Shown here: in pieces, positions 9,997-20,182 of the stretch
How positions within the stretch are numbered: position 1 is the first letter of the stretch
How the letters are laid out: each line of letters begins with the position of its first letter
Source: Cerioporus squamosus
Taxonomy: Eukaryota; Basidiomycota; Agaricomycetes; Polyporales; Polyporaceae
Reading direction: 5' to 3'
DNA length: 20,202 bases
Assembly (NCBI GenBank): GCA_022592435.1
Contig: JABYQS010000505.1
Span: 1-20,202 of the forward strand
Made by a program: the position numbers and the translations under genes
The notes under the pieces: model-generated
Databases searched by the model: none
What the model was told of the DNA's origin: nothing
The model's input: the letters and a program-made list of their open reading frames with translations, nothing else

Positions 9997-10895
9997 ATGG
10001 CACCGACCAAGCAGAAACACGCCCCCACGCGCCAGGCTATCACCCTCAAAGGCTCGACAGCCTTGGTCACAGAATTCTTCAAGTTCGCTGCCAACACGTA
10101 CGTGCGCAGGCCCGCCACGCATACCTAACCAATGGAGGACTTCCGCTGACGGATCCGTCATGTCGTTATGTACAGCATCCTGTTCCAGCGGGGAGTATAT
10201 CCCGCTGATGACTTCCACATGGTCAAGAAATATGGGCAGACTGTGCTCGTTACCCAAGATCTCGCGCTTGAGAACTACCTAGACAAGTATGACTATACCT
10301 CCTCTGCTACGCAACTACGGACTGATCTCACGCCATCATTGTTAGGATTCTCAAGCAGGTGAACCGTGAGTGCCCGGTTACTGCCTGCGTGCCTATGAAT
10401 GCAATGCTGAGCTCAACTGGACAGAATGGCTTCTCACCGGGTCCATTACACAACTCGTCCTCGCGATCATTTCCAAGGACTCGCGGACACCGCTTGAGCG
10501 CTGGGTCTTCGACATCAATCTGGTCGAGCCACCAGCGGCCACGGAGAGTTCAGAGGCGTGCGTGTCCTCGCGACTGCGACGGAGTCGAGCGCGGCCATGG
10601 CTGATGCGTGCTTCACAGTGCCCCTGCAAAGCCCGAAAGCGAAATCCAGGCAGAGATTCGGAATATTCTGAAACAGATTGTGTCGACAGTCACGTTCCTG
10701 CCTGTGATCGACGAGCCGACGGTGTTCAACATCCTGGCATACACGAAAGAGTCCGTCGACGTCCCTGCCAACGAGTGGGTGGATACGGACCCGCTGGCGA
10801 TCGAAGCGTCCAAGAGCCAACAGGTGAAGCTTCGGAGCTTCTCCACAGATGTGCATCGGATCGAGGCCATGGTTGCGTATCGATATGAAGGCTAG
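9997..10895 (+). CDS. mad2: Spindle assembly checkpoint protein Mad2
   Basis: HORMA-domain protein that, at unattached kinetochores, changes from the open to the closed form and holds Cdc20 within the mitotic checkpoint complex, delaying anaphase. Exons: 9997-10097, 10176-10286, 10346-10365, 10425-10557, 10619-10895; 213 residues, close to the usual 200-210, frame intact. Recognised blocks, in order: ITLKGSTALVTEFFKFAANT, ILFQRGVYPADDF, MVKKYGQTVLVTQD, WLLTGSITQLVLAIISK, ERWVFDI, IQAEIRNILKQIVSTVTFLP, and the C-terminal safety-belt region ending near LRSFSTDVHRIEAMVAYR. Exon 3 is a 20-nt microexon (KILKQVN region). An Ala/Pro/Glu-rich linker (VEPPAATESSEAAPAKPES) between the HORMA halves is longer than in animals, and intron 4 falls inside it. 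Confidence 0.94.
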
Positions 10896-11592
10896 AGACG
10901 GAGCGGTGATGGGAGAGCCTGAGCACGGGGATGCCGGACCCAGGGCGTCGGGCGTGATGCTGGTTATGCGCTTGTTGGGACTTTGTGGGAAGCGGGCCCT
11001 GGGAGGGTGCGTCTGGACGTTCAGACGGAGTTGGATGATTGATGAATCCGGCCTGTTGGAGGCGCGGTGACGGATTACTGGGTCGAGGAGGCAATGCGGG
11101 CGGTGGACGTTGCGGGCATTGGGGAATGGACGAGAGGGCATTCGTGTGTAAGATAGGACGCGTGCGCAGCGCGGTAGATGGACACGCTGGGAGTGGGCGG
11201 ACGTGCAAACCTCCGCTGAAAATAGGGCAGACGAGGACAAGGATCTGCAACGCGAGCGAGGGCGTTGGTCCGAGCATTTGGGACAGCAGGCGATGCCGTG
11301 TCTGGAGTCGTCCAGGCGGGAACAGATCGCGCCGAGTCGAGGTACAGCCGGCGCCCGCCGCGGACGTCAGAGTGGTATTGCCATGCCACCGGGACGGGGT
11401 CTGATACTGGTCGCCTGAGCCCGCGTGGGCGCCCATAACCTCTCCTCCCTTTTCTTCCCACCTTCTCTCCCGTCTCTCCTCCCGCCCCCTCCGTTTCTCT
11501 CTCTACCCATTTCCATTCCTTTGTCTGGCCGGCCGGACGACGCTCGTTAGGTATCTTATCCTCTCTGGGACGGCGCGTAATCCAACAGCACA
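10896..11592. promoter_or_regulatory. Long 5' region of noxA with pyrimidine tract
   Basis: 697 bp without a supportable gene, containing the mad2 3' region and the noxA promoter. From about 11439 to 11523 the plus strand is almost pure C/T. CT-rich stretches near the transcription start are common in highly expressed filamentous fungal genes, so this probably marks the noxA core promoter; the start codon is 70 bp downstream. The minus-strand frames at 10515-11436 are Pro/Arg/Ser-rich and look like antisense composition artefacts. Confidence 0.55.
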
Positions 11593-13750
11593 ATGGGCGA
11601 GAACTGGTTCCAGCGCGAGTTCCTCCAACCTCGCCGCCTCGCCTTCAACGTCATCTTCTATGGCCTTCATCTCTTCTTCTTCGGTTATGGGTGGTACAGT
11701 CAGGTGCGTAGACTGTGTACGCATGCTCATTCAGACAGGGTGCTGAGAAGTGGCGCGCTCTGCAGGAGACCAACAAGAAGCTCTCAGCCTTGAACGGGCT
11801 CAAGTGGTCCGTGTGGACGTCTCGCGGTGCTGGCTTGGTCCTTGCATTCGATGGTGGCTTGATTCTCGTCCCCATGTTGCGGAACATCATCCGTGTGGTC
11901 CGCCCCAAGCTTACCTGGCTCTTCCCCGCCGACGAGAACATCTGGTTCCATCGGCAGGTTGCATACTCCATGGCGTTCTGGGCCATGGTTCACACCACGG
12001 CGCACTACGTGAACTTCTTCAACGTTGAACGTACCCGTAAGTGATGATCTCTCTCCGTTTGTTGCTGGTGGGTAAGTGGGGCTCACTGCGTTCACCCGCA
12101 GAGGTCCGGCCCGAAATTGCGCTCGACATCCACTACACGCAAGCGGGAGGCATCTCTGGTCACTTCATGCTCCTCATCATGGTCCTCATGTACACCACGG
12201 CGCACCACAAGATCCGCAACCAATGCTTTGAGGCCTTTTGGTACACACACCACCTTGCGTTCTTCTTCATGATCGGTCTGTACGCCCATGCCACCGGATG
12301 CTTCGTGCGCGACTCTGCGGAACCCGCGTACTCCGCCGTGTTCCCCTTCTACACCACGGATCATTGCTTGGGATACGAGAGCTGGCGCTTCACCATCTGG
12401 CCTGGCATCATCTACTTTGGAGAGAGGATCTGGCGCGAGATTCGGGCCAGGCGCGCCACGCGTCTGTCGAAGGTCCTCGTTCACCCGAGTGGTAAGTGCT
12501 TATCGACCCTTCATGCCAATAATAAACCGTTACTATGGTGCTGACGACTGGGCACAATGCAGGCGCTATGGAGCTGCGAATCATCAAGCCCAGCTTCAAA
12601 TACGTCGCTGGTCAGTGGCTGTTCATCCAGGTCCCTGACATCTCTGGCTGGCAGTGGCACCCGGTACGTGCGTTAAGTGGCGGCATAACAATGCGTGACT
12701 GACAGCCGTGGACAGTTCACTATCACGTCGGCCCCCGAGGACCCCTACGTCTCCGTCCACATCCGTCAGGTCGGTGATTGGACCTATGCATTGGGAGAGC
12801 GTGTTGGTGCTGGTCCTCAGGTGGTCGCTTCCATGACGAAGGCTGCCTTGAAGGGCGACGAGAAGGACGAGAGTGTCTACGGTACTCGTGGCGACTTCGT
12901 CGAGATCGATGCCGCTGGCCGGGCTCTCCCCGCTGTCCGCATCGACGGTCCCTACGGTGCCCCGGCGGAGGATGTGTTCAACGTGGAGGTCGCTGTGCTC
13001 ATCGGCGCTGGTATCGGTAAGAATGCTGCACGTCTCACATGGTAACCCCGACACTGACATGTACTCCCAGGTGTAACGCCGTTCGCCTCGATTCTCAAGC
13101 ACATTTGGTATCGCCAGAAGAAGGGCACTCTTGGATCTCTCAAGCGTGTCGAGTTCTTCTGGGTTTGCCGTGACGCTCCTTCGTTCGGTTGGTTCCAGAC
13201 CCTTCTGCAAGAGGTCGAGGCTGCTCAGGCCGATCGTAAGTGTTAGCAACGCGCGCGCCGTTGCTTTAGTCTCACGATTTTGTTGCACAGCCAACTTCCT
13301 CCGTATCAACATCTACCTCACCCAGAAGATCTCTGAGGACATGCTCTGGAACATTGCTGTCAACGATGCGGGTGCCGAGTACGACCCGCTCACGCTCCTT
13401 CGTACTCGTACCATGTTCGGGCGCCCTGACTGGAAGACGATCTACTCGCGCATGAGCCAAGCCATCCAGAGCGGTCAGTATGTTCCCGGTACGAACGCCC
13501 AGCTCAAGTCCAAGGTCGGGGTAAGTAACATAGTTCGGACGCTTCTGGAATTGCAGGATGGTTTACGAGACTTGACGACAGACATACTTCTGCGGTCCTG
13601 GTGTCCTCGCGAAGGCTATCAAGGAGGCCTGCCAGGAGGCCAACTGCGCGGCTGTCGACTTCACTTTCGCCAAGGTATGTCTCGCCGAGAAGACCGGGAT
13701 CTGCATCTTTCTCACTCACGTCTTCGCACACCTTACAGGAACACTTCTAA
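11593..13750 (+). CDS. noxA: NADPH oxidase catalytic subunit NoxA (gp91phox family)
   Basis: Membrane flavocytochrome that passes electrons from NADPH through FAD and two haems to oxygen, making superoxide; in fungi NoxA is linked to hyphal and fruit-body development. Exons: 11593-11703, 11766-12036, 12102-12491, 12563-12663, 12716-13016, 13071-13235, 13291-13520, 13582-13674, 13739-13750; 557 residues, frame intact, typical NoxA length. Haem ligands are visible as H99/H113 (HRQVAYSMAFWAMVH) and H177/H190 (YTHHLAFFFMIGLYAH). The FAD motif is HPFTITS, the NADPH motifs are GAGIGVTPFASIL and YFCGPG, and the C-terminus is EHF, as in the family. The last exon codes only for EHF and stop. There is no N-terminal EF-hand region, which excludes NoxC/Nox5 types, and no long N-terminal extension as in NoxB. 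Intron 1 has a nearer AG at 11738, but the acceptor at 11765 gives the conserved SQ-ETNKKLSALN junction. Regulators (NoxR, Rac) are not in this window. Confidence 0.95.
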
Positions 13751-14128
13751 ACGCCATGATGCCAAGACCCCGTTCCCGTGCTGACCGAGATCCCCATAGT
13801 ACTTGTTGACCCCTGCTGTATCACCTACATCTACGATTCGCTGAAGGGATGTTGAGTCCCACTGCTGTGCATATGCTCTAATTTAAATCGACCGTGTTGA
13901 GAGAGAATCCATGTACTCGTACTGTCATCATCCCCGTGGGAATGTTGTACCAACAACGCGTCAACAAGACGTGTCCATGAGACGCCCAGATATTGCGTTC
14001 CTTGCACCAAGCCACACCTGCCGCAGTCACATCCTATCCGCTGTACGGCAGGGCCGTGTACGCGTCTCAAGAGGTCCTTTCTCATCTTCTTCTTTCAGCA
14101 TCTGTGCCTGCGACGTGAGACCACGGCG
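13751..14128. other. Intergenic region before the RecQ gene
   Basis: 378 bp with the noxA 3' region and the RecQ promoter. A short C/T stretch lies at 14074-14098. No gene or repeat was recognised. Confidence 0.4.
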
Positions 14129-17019
14129 ATGGAGAAAGCTCACGAAGTGCTGAAGAATACCTTCGGGTTTGACTCTTTCCGCCTTGAGCAGGAAGCGGTA
14201 CGCGTCTTTCGCCCTCACCATTCCACATCGACGCGTTTTGACGGTCGAACGCGCTCTAGGTGATCCGGAGACTCATTGTGGACAACGAAAACGCGCTCGT
14301 CCTTTTTCCCACCGGAGGTGTGTGGCTGTCGGGTGGGAAGTATGCACTCCCTAAAGAGCCGCCCATTATGCAGGAGGGAAGAGTTTGACCTACCAAATCC
14401 CGGCGTTATGCTTGGAGGTGCGTGCACACGTCATGTCGCACACCCTTGCAGACTGTGGCTGAGACGGGAAACAGGGCTTGACCTTGGTCATCTCTCCTCT
14501 CATTGCACTCATGAAGGACCAAGTGGACGCGCTCGTGGCGCGAGGTGTGAAGGCCGCGAACCTGGACAGCACGCAAGGCGCTGATCGAGCGGCGTGGATC
14601 AAGGGTGAAGTCTTGTCTGGGAACATGAAGATCCTGTACGTCGCGCCCGAGAGGTCAGTCCCTCAGCCCACTTCCCCTCGTTCCGGGATGCCGACTCGCG
14701 ACACAGGCTCAACAACGAAGGTTTCATGGCGATGATGAGACGGGTCAGAATATCCCTGCTTGCTGTTGACGAGTCGCATTGTATCTCCCAGGTACGCATA
14801 TATGCGCTATACCTACACTGCACACCACATTCATCGGCACCGACAGTGGGGTGCGAGCTTCCGTCCGGAATACCTCAAGATCGCCCGGTTCGCGGAAGAG
14901 ATGGATGTGGAACGCGTCCTCTGTCTCACGGCTACTGCTACTCAGTCGGTAGCGAAGGATATCTGCGACAGCTTCTTCATCGACCGCACTGCAGGCGTGT
15001 TCCGCATTCCGGTGTACCGGCCGAAGTGAGTGATTCTCTGATTCTGACAGTCCGCGCTGCACGTTTCTTACCATTCGCTTTCCAGCCTCGCACTGAAGGT
15101 TGAGGTCTTCGACAACACGGAGCAGAAGACGAAGCGTCTCGCCACAATTCTGAAGGGGCGCACTGGCCCGGCGATCGTCTACGTGACGCTGCAGAAGCAT
15201 GCGGAAGAAGTGTCCAACGCCCTCCGCGCTCACCAGTTGGATGCGATGATCTACCATGCTGGCTTGCCTGGCGAGGAACGCGAACGTGTTCAACAACAAT
15301 TCATGGACTCGGACCAAGGTATAGTTATTGCTACCATTGCATTCGGAATGGGCATTGACAAGGGTGAGTCCTGCGTCATCAAGTGCGGTGTACACTCTGT
15401 TGACGGTGATATGTTGCGCAGCGACATTCGACAGGTACGCTCCCCTCATATCCGTGGCCGCCTCAAGTCTTAAGCTTGGGTCGCCCAGGTCATCCACTTC
15501 CACATGCCGAAGACGTTAGAGAACTACAGCCAGGAAGTCGGTCGAGCAGGCCGTGACGGCTTGCACTCCGACTGCTACATGTTCCTCTGTGCAACGGACA
15601 TACCTATACTGGAGGGTTTTGCCCGAGGTGATACTTGTGCCAAGCGCGACATTGAACTCTGGATCCAACAAGTCGCCTTGCAGCCTCCGGCTGCTGATGG
15701 AACGTTAGACTTCAATCATTACAAGCAAGCCAAAGAGTGCGTGTTTCCGTTGTAGATCAAGAATGTGACCGCTCACGACTTGGTGTGCAGATACGATATC
15801 AGGGTAAGCTACTAGGTCCTATCCTGCAGGGAGGCGCGTTACTAATTTGTGTGCAGCAAAATGTCCTCGGTCTCCTCTACGCCCAGCTGGAGCTCGACTA
15901 TGGATACATTAGAGCGTCACACCCTTCTACTCGATCTATGACATATCATCACGGAACGCCGAGGGGTGGCGCAAGGTCATGACGACTCATCCCTGCTGCT
16001 GTGCAATCAGGACTAATTGGATGACCAAAGGCAACGGCTACACAGTAAGTCCCACCAGATGTTTCCGTCGAGTCTGAACTCACTTGAGTAGGTTGACATG
16101 GTGTTGACGGCGGAGCGCTCTGGTATCGACCGTAGCGAGCTCGCGAAGACAACGAACGGTTGGGAGATGGATGGTAGGTCCCTTGCTGGTGCATTGATGC
16201 GTGCTCCTCATCAGCGGTTATCTAGGTAACATCTGGAGCAAAGCATCCCAAGTCAGAGCGGTCAGTACTTGGTCTCCTTGAGGTCTTCCTTGGACTCGTC
16301 GCTGAACGCTTGTCCACAGCGGTACATGGTCATGAAGCCCATACCCAAGTCTGCTAAAGACATCAAGGCTCTGGCCGATGCCTTGTACCAGCGTATGGTT
16401 GCTCGCGAGGAAGAGGCCATCGAGAAGATTCGTAAAGTGATCGAGTTTGCTACGAACGATGACTGTAACTATCCACGGGGGCTTCATTTTGAGCGGGGCT
16501 AGTTGACTATCATATTCCACAGGCATGGCTCAAGGACTAGCAGCATATTTCGGCGACGAAGATGCCGTTCCAGACGGCATGTGTGGTCAATGCACTTTCT
16601 GCCTGACTGGAGCTGGAGTCGACTTCTCGCCTATGGCCACGTCCATCCCCGATCCCGTGCGCGTCAAGCAAATCCTGGATGCCTGTTCCGAGCGCGACGA
16701 CCCTCGTCTACTCGCGCGTATGGCCTTCGGCATCACTTCACCACGGCTCACATATGGCAAATGGTCTACGGCCCACCCGCTGTTTGGCTGCATGGTCGAT
16801 ACGGACTTCAGCGCGTTGGTGGCCGCCTTCGACGTCGAGTGCAAGAAAGCAGGCTATACCAGGATGGAGACAGCTGCCTCTGCACCACGAACCTCTCAGA
16901 AACGTTCGTACACCCAGACAAAGACAACATCCACGTCCAGCTACCGAGGAGGCTATGGTCGCGGCGGAGGCCGTGGCGGTGGCAGCAGCTACAAACGGGC
17001 CCGCGGACGTAGATACTAA
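14129..17019 (+). CDS. RecQ family ATP-dependent DNA helicase, two frame breaks
   Basis: 3'-5' DNA helicase of the nucleus acting in recombination and repair. Fifteen exons: 14129-14197, 14260-14317, 14374-14417, 14475-14653, 14707-14791, 14847-15025, 15086-15363, 15422-15434, 15489-15736, 15791-15803, 15857-16044, 16092-16173, 16226-16260, 16320-16464, 16523-17019; about 704 residues. Motifs in order: PTGGGKS (I), [11 protein letters not shown] (Ia), [12 protein letters not shown] (II and aromatic loop), LTATAT (III), AIVYV (IV), IAFGMGIDK (V), [10 protein letters not shown] (VI). The RecQ zinc site follows, with [12 protein letters not shown] and CGQCTFC. The tail is Gly/Arg-rich ([14 protein letters not shown]) and ends in RARGRRY, suited to nucleic acid binding. 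There is no HRDC domain. Two single-base losses are needed: one at the join of exons 7 and 8 (around 15421), where GIDK meets DIRQ, and one near 15918, after YIRAS. Retaining the 58-bp intron at 15364-15421 keeps the frame but inserts about 19 residues between motif V and VIHFHMP. The short form and substrate preference resemble Sgs1/BLM relatives only in the core. Confidence 0.88.
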
Positions 17020-17369
17020 GTTAGAGCGTTCTTGTTGCGACAATAGTGTACCATATACCGCGTATTTCTTGTACTGTACTCCCAGACGAATGTGCTATCC
17101 TACGTACTGCATATATATGATCTTGCCTCTATCTCTTGATCTCGGAGACGCGATCGTGACCGCGCAGAAGCAGCCGTGACGCGCGCGCGCGCAAGTTGAA
17201 CGCGTCCGAGTCGTCGCTGTGGCTGCTGCCTCAGTGCCACGACTACCTGCCGCTCGTTCTCGTCTGCTTGGTCTTCGCCGCATCTGCTCTCGTGCTCTGC
17301 ATATACTACGCTTGTGCCTCACTGCCTCTGCGAACTAAACACCGAGTTTCTGTTGTACCACCACCTGCT
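17020..17369. promoter_or_regulatory. RecQ 3' region and TAF5 promoter
   Basis: 350 bp between plus-strand genes. It holds a TATATATA-like stretch at 17110-17118 and a 13-bp alternating CG run at 17180-17192. An open frame upstream of the TAF5 start runs in frame from this region and is hydrophobic (LPLVLVCLVFAASALVLCIYYA), but it lacks an ATG and does not resemble any TAF5 N-terminus. Confidence 0.4.
17180..17192. repeat. Alternating CG run
   Basis: Thirteen bases of perfectly alternating C and G between the RecQ and TAF5 genes. Such runs can adopt left-handed DNA and are CpG-dense, but it is short and no function is shown. Confidence 0.6.
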
Positions 17370-20182
17370 ATGTCTGCTGCAACCCCTGCAGCTTCAACCC
17401 CGGATGGAGGTTCCTCTAGTGTCGCGGGTCCTCCCGCCGGCGAGGCCTCTTCCAGCAATGTATCCGACTTGGACCGCATGGTCCTCGAATATCTACGTTC
17501 GAGAGGACACAAGGATCTGGAGAAGGCCTTGGAGGAGATCGAGAAGAGCGCGGCTCCTGCGGACGACAAGGGCAAGCAGCCTGAGACCGCGCCGTCGCAT
17601 GCCATATCACAAGAGGAACTCGTCAAGCAGCTTGCGATATTCGTGCAGAAACCCGCGAATCCAGACGAGAATGCGTTCAAGGACAGCTCCAGCGTCCTTC
17701 AGGAGCTCTCAGCTATGGGCAATCCCCAGAACATCCAGAACCTCATATCCAGCATAGGACCGGTGGGCGCGGAGGAGATTCTATCACTGGATCCGACGGA
17801 CAAAGCACGAAAGCTTCCGGGAACTGGAGTCATGGGTAGATGGTTCATTGGACATGTACAGGGTACGTTCGTGTCCTTGATGTCATGCACGCGTTGCTCA
17901 CGCGTACGCTCAGCCCGAGTTCGACCAATATTGTTCCCTATCTTCTGCCACTTCTATCTGACCTTGTCCAGCAGGTTACCGAGAAGCAGGTATGCGCGAC
18001 TACATCTACACAATGCCCATGTCTTGACGTGAGACTGCATTAGCCCAGAATTTCTACTCTACCTTCTCTCCATCTATCCCCAGCATTCACCACACCACAC
18101 TGCATCATCTTTCCACGATCACTCTGCCCTTACCATGTCCAGACCGACGAAGTGGCTCAACGTTTCCGCTCCGAAAAGTACACTGTACGCATGAGTCGCT
18201 CGGGTTCAGCCTCCTCATAGGCTGGTTAACCGAAGGATTTGGTGGCGAGCCTACCGGAAACGGGCGATGGCTTCTCTGGGGAGAAGGGCAAGCGAGGGCG
18301 CGCAGCGGTCATGCGTGTGGTGAATAACCACCTACGCTTTGATGGTACCAGTATTGAGCCCGTAGCTCTTACCATGACTAACTCGTCAACACAGTTACCC
18401 AATCCTCAACCACGTCTATGTCCTCTCGAGGATGGGAGGACTCTACCGGGTTCCTATCCGCAGTTGTACCACAGACAAACGGCAGCAATGTGGACGCAAC
18501 CGCTTACAACTCGTCCAAAGGCGAACTGAAGCTCGGGCCTGCGCCGATCTCTGAGGAGCTCCGTGCAGAGACTGAGCGGACAATCCGCGAGCAGGCAATG
18601 TCAGATCACGATCCTGGTGCTCAGTACCTTCACTTTGCGCGACCGGCACCCCCGCCTGGTCTTGTGTCACCCGCAGTCTCCGACCTTCCACCACCCACCA
18701 TCTTTCAAGACCGTAGACGTCAAGCGGGAAGTAGAGAAAGTCCGTGATGCGAGGAAGCGGATACGACTCGATCCCTCGGCCGTGACGTCTGCAAACCTGC
18801 ACACACCACAAGGAGCCGCTGCACGAGCTCGTGCATTGCCCAGCATTTGCGCATATACCTTCCACGATGTTGGTGAAGGGTAGGTAAATCATATATTCTC
18901 AGACGGCCTGCACACGTCTTGACTCCCCCGCGTCAGCGTGCCGTGCTGCGAGTTTTCTCCAGACACGTCCCTGTTGGCCGCAGGATTCTCCGAGAGCTAC
19001 ATCCGACTATGGAGTCTCAAAGGAGAGAAGTTGAAGGGCATGCGGAGCGACTTCCAGATGAACAACATACGTGATTGTGAGTCTTCGCTGGCTGTCCGCT
19101 AAGACCTCGACTTCATCTCGCAACAGCTTCGTCGATAAACAAAATACGAGAGAAAGGCGGTTCCACAACCCGCAAGCTCATCGGACACAGCGGGCCTGTG
19201 TACTCCGTCGCGTTCGACCCCACCGGCGGCTCTGGGAGTCCGTCAAAATACCTCCTTTCTTCCTCCGCGGACGCAACGGCACGGCTGTGGTCGCTCGATA
19301 CCATGACAAACATCGTTGCCTACCGCGGGCACCAGAATCCCGTATGGGATGTCAAATGGAGTCCCATGGGTATCTACTTCGCAACCGCGTCTCGAGACCG
19401 AACTGCCCGACTGTGGTCCACGGACCGGACATCGGCATTGCGTATATATGCTGGGCACTTGAGCGATGTCAATGTAAGTGGATCGCACTCATTCGTTCGA
19501 AGAGGCTGACAGTTGTGCTGTATATCAAAGGCCGTCGGATTCCATCCAAACTCGTTGTATCTGGGCACGGCCTCGAGTGACTGCACTGCAAGGCTGTGGG
19601 ATGTGCAGCGCGGAGCCTGTGTACGTGTCTTCTACAGACACGATGATATCGTTTCCCACTTGCCTTCAGCCCTGATGGTCGCCAACTTGCTACTGCTGGT
19701 ACGTGAGCTGCCGTAGAACGGAGCCACTGTCTTTAGCTGACATTACGATTCAGGCGAAGACCTCGCAATACGCCTGTGGGACCTCGGGTCGGGCAAGTGC
19801 ATTAAGAAGATGACCGGACATACGGCCTCTGTGTATTCTCTCGCGTTCAGTGCGGAGTCGAGCTTGCTTGTCAGCGGCGGCCAGACTGGACAGTACGCTG
19901 TTGGGATGTCAAGGCCGCGGGAGGGTTACCTACCAAGGTCAAGGAGAACGGCACGATGGTCAACGGGACGTCGGACGAGCATCCACCTGAGAAGGAAGAG
20001 ACGGAGAGTATTGAAACGTGAGTGAAGCGTGTTGCCAGCCCACTCAGTGAATAACACGTCTTTACAGGACGGATCTGCTAGCTACGTTCCCGACGAAACG
20101 AACACCCATCATCAACGTACAGTTTACGCCTCGTAACCTGTGCTTGGTAGCTGGACCATACTTGTCTCCCGAGACACGATGA
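17370..20182 (+). CDS. TAF5: TFIID subunit TAF5 (LisH, TAF5 N-terminal domain, WD40 propeller), about ten frame breaks
   Basis: Scaffold subunit of TFIID (and, in many fungi, SAGA) for RNA polymerase II initiation. Exons: 17370-17862, 17914-17989, 18044-18344, 18395-18879, 18937-19076, 19127-19473, 19531-19698, 19754-20017, 20068-20182; about 796 residues once frame is corrected, the family length. In order: LisH (about 33-58, DRMVLEYLRSRGHKDLEKAL), NTD2 domain with FRELESWVDGSLDMYR and ILFPIFCHFYL, GELKLGPAPISEELRAE linker, basic helix RKRIRLDP, then WD40 repeats (VPCCEFSPD, LIGHSGPVYSVAFDP, YRGHQNPVWDVKWSP, YAGHLSDVN, HDDIV, MTGHTASVYSLAF). Frame breaks: extra bases at 17802-17804, 18130-18131, 18252-18254, 18703-18705; missing bases at about 17922, 17960, 17974, 18202-18204, 19657, 19881. 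Every intron is intact and the protein reads as family on both sides of each break, so I infer consensus errors; a very recent pseudogene is the alternative. Start is the ATG at 17370, before a Ser/Pro/Ala-rich leader. Confidence 0.85.

Noticed and set aside
10515..11436. Overlapping long minus-strand open frames of 236-241 codons antisense to mad2 and its 3' region
   Set aside because: Composition is rich in Pro, Ser and Arg as expected from GC-rich antisense sequence; no domain, and they overlap conserved mad2 exons.
11704..11738. 35-bp first intron of noxA ending at the nearer AG
   Set aside because: It is shorter than all other introns here and adds GAEKWRALQ, absent from the conserved SQ-xTNxKL junction; the 62-bp version fits.
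14745..15503. 252-codon minus-strand open frame
   Set aside because: It is antisense to conserved RecQ helicase motifs and spans its introns; no recognisable protein.
17180..17192. CG run as a replication origin or recombination hotspot
   Set aside because: Only 13 bp and no supporting context.
17196..17369. Hydrophobic in-frame N-terminal extension of TAF5, resembling a membrane segment
   Set aside because: No ATG opens it, and TAF5 is a soluble nuclear protein whose LisH region starts soon after the ATG at 17370.
17370..20182. Programmed ribosomal frameshifting in TAF5
   Set aside because: Shifts go in both directions, about ten times, without slippery heptamers or stem-loops; no known gene uses such a scheme.
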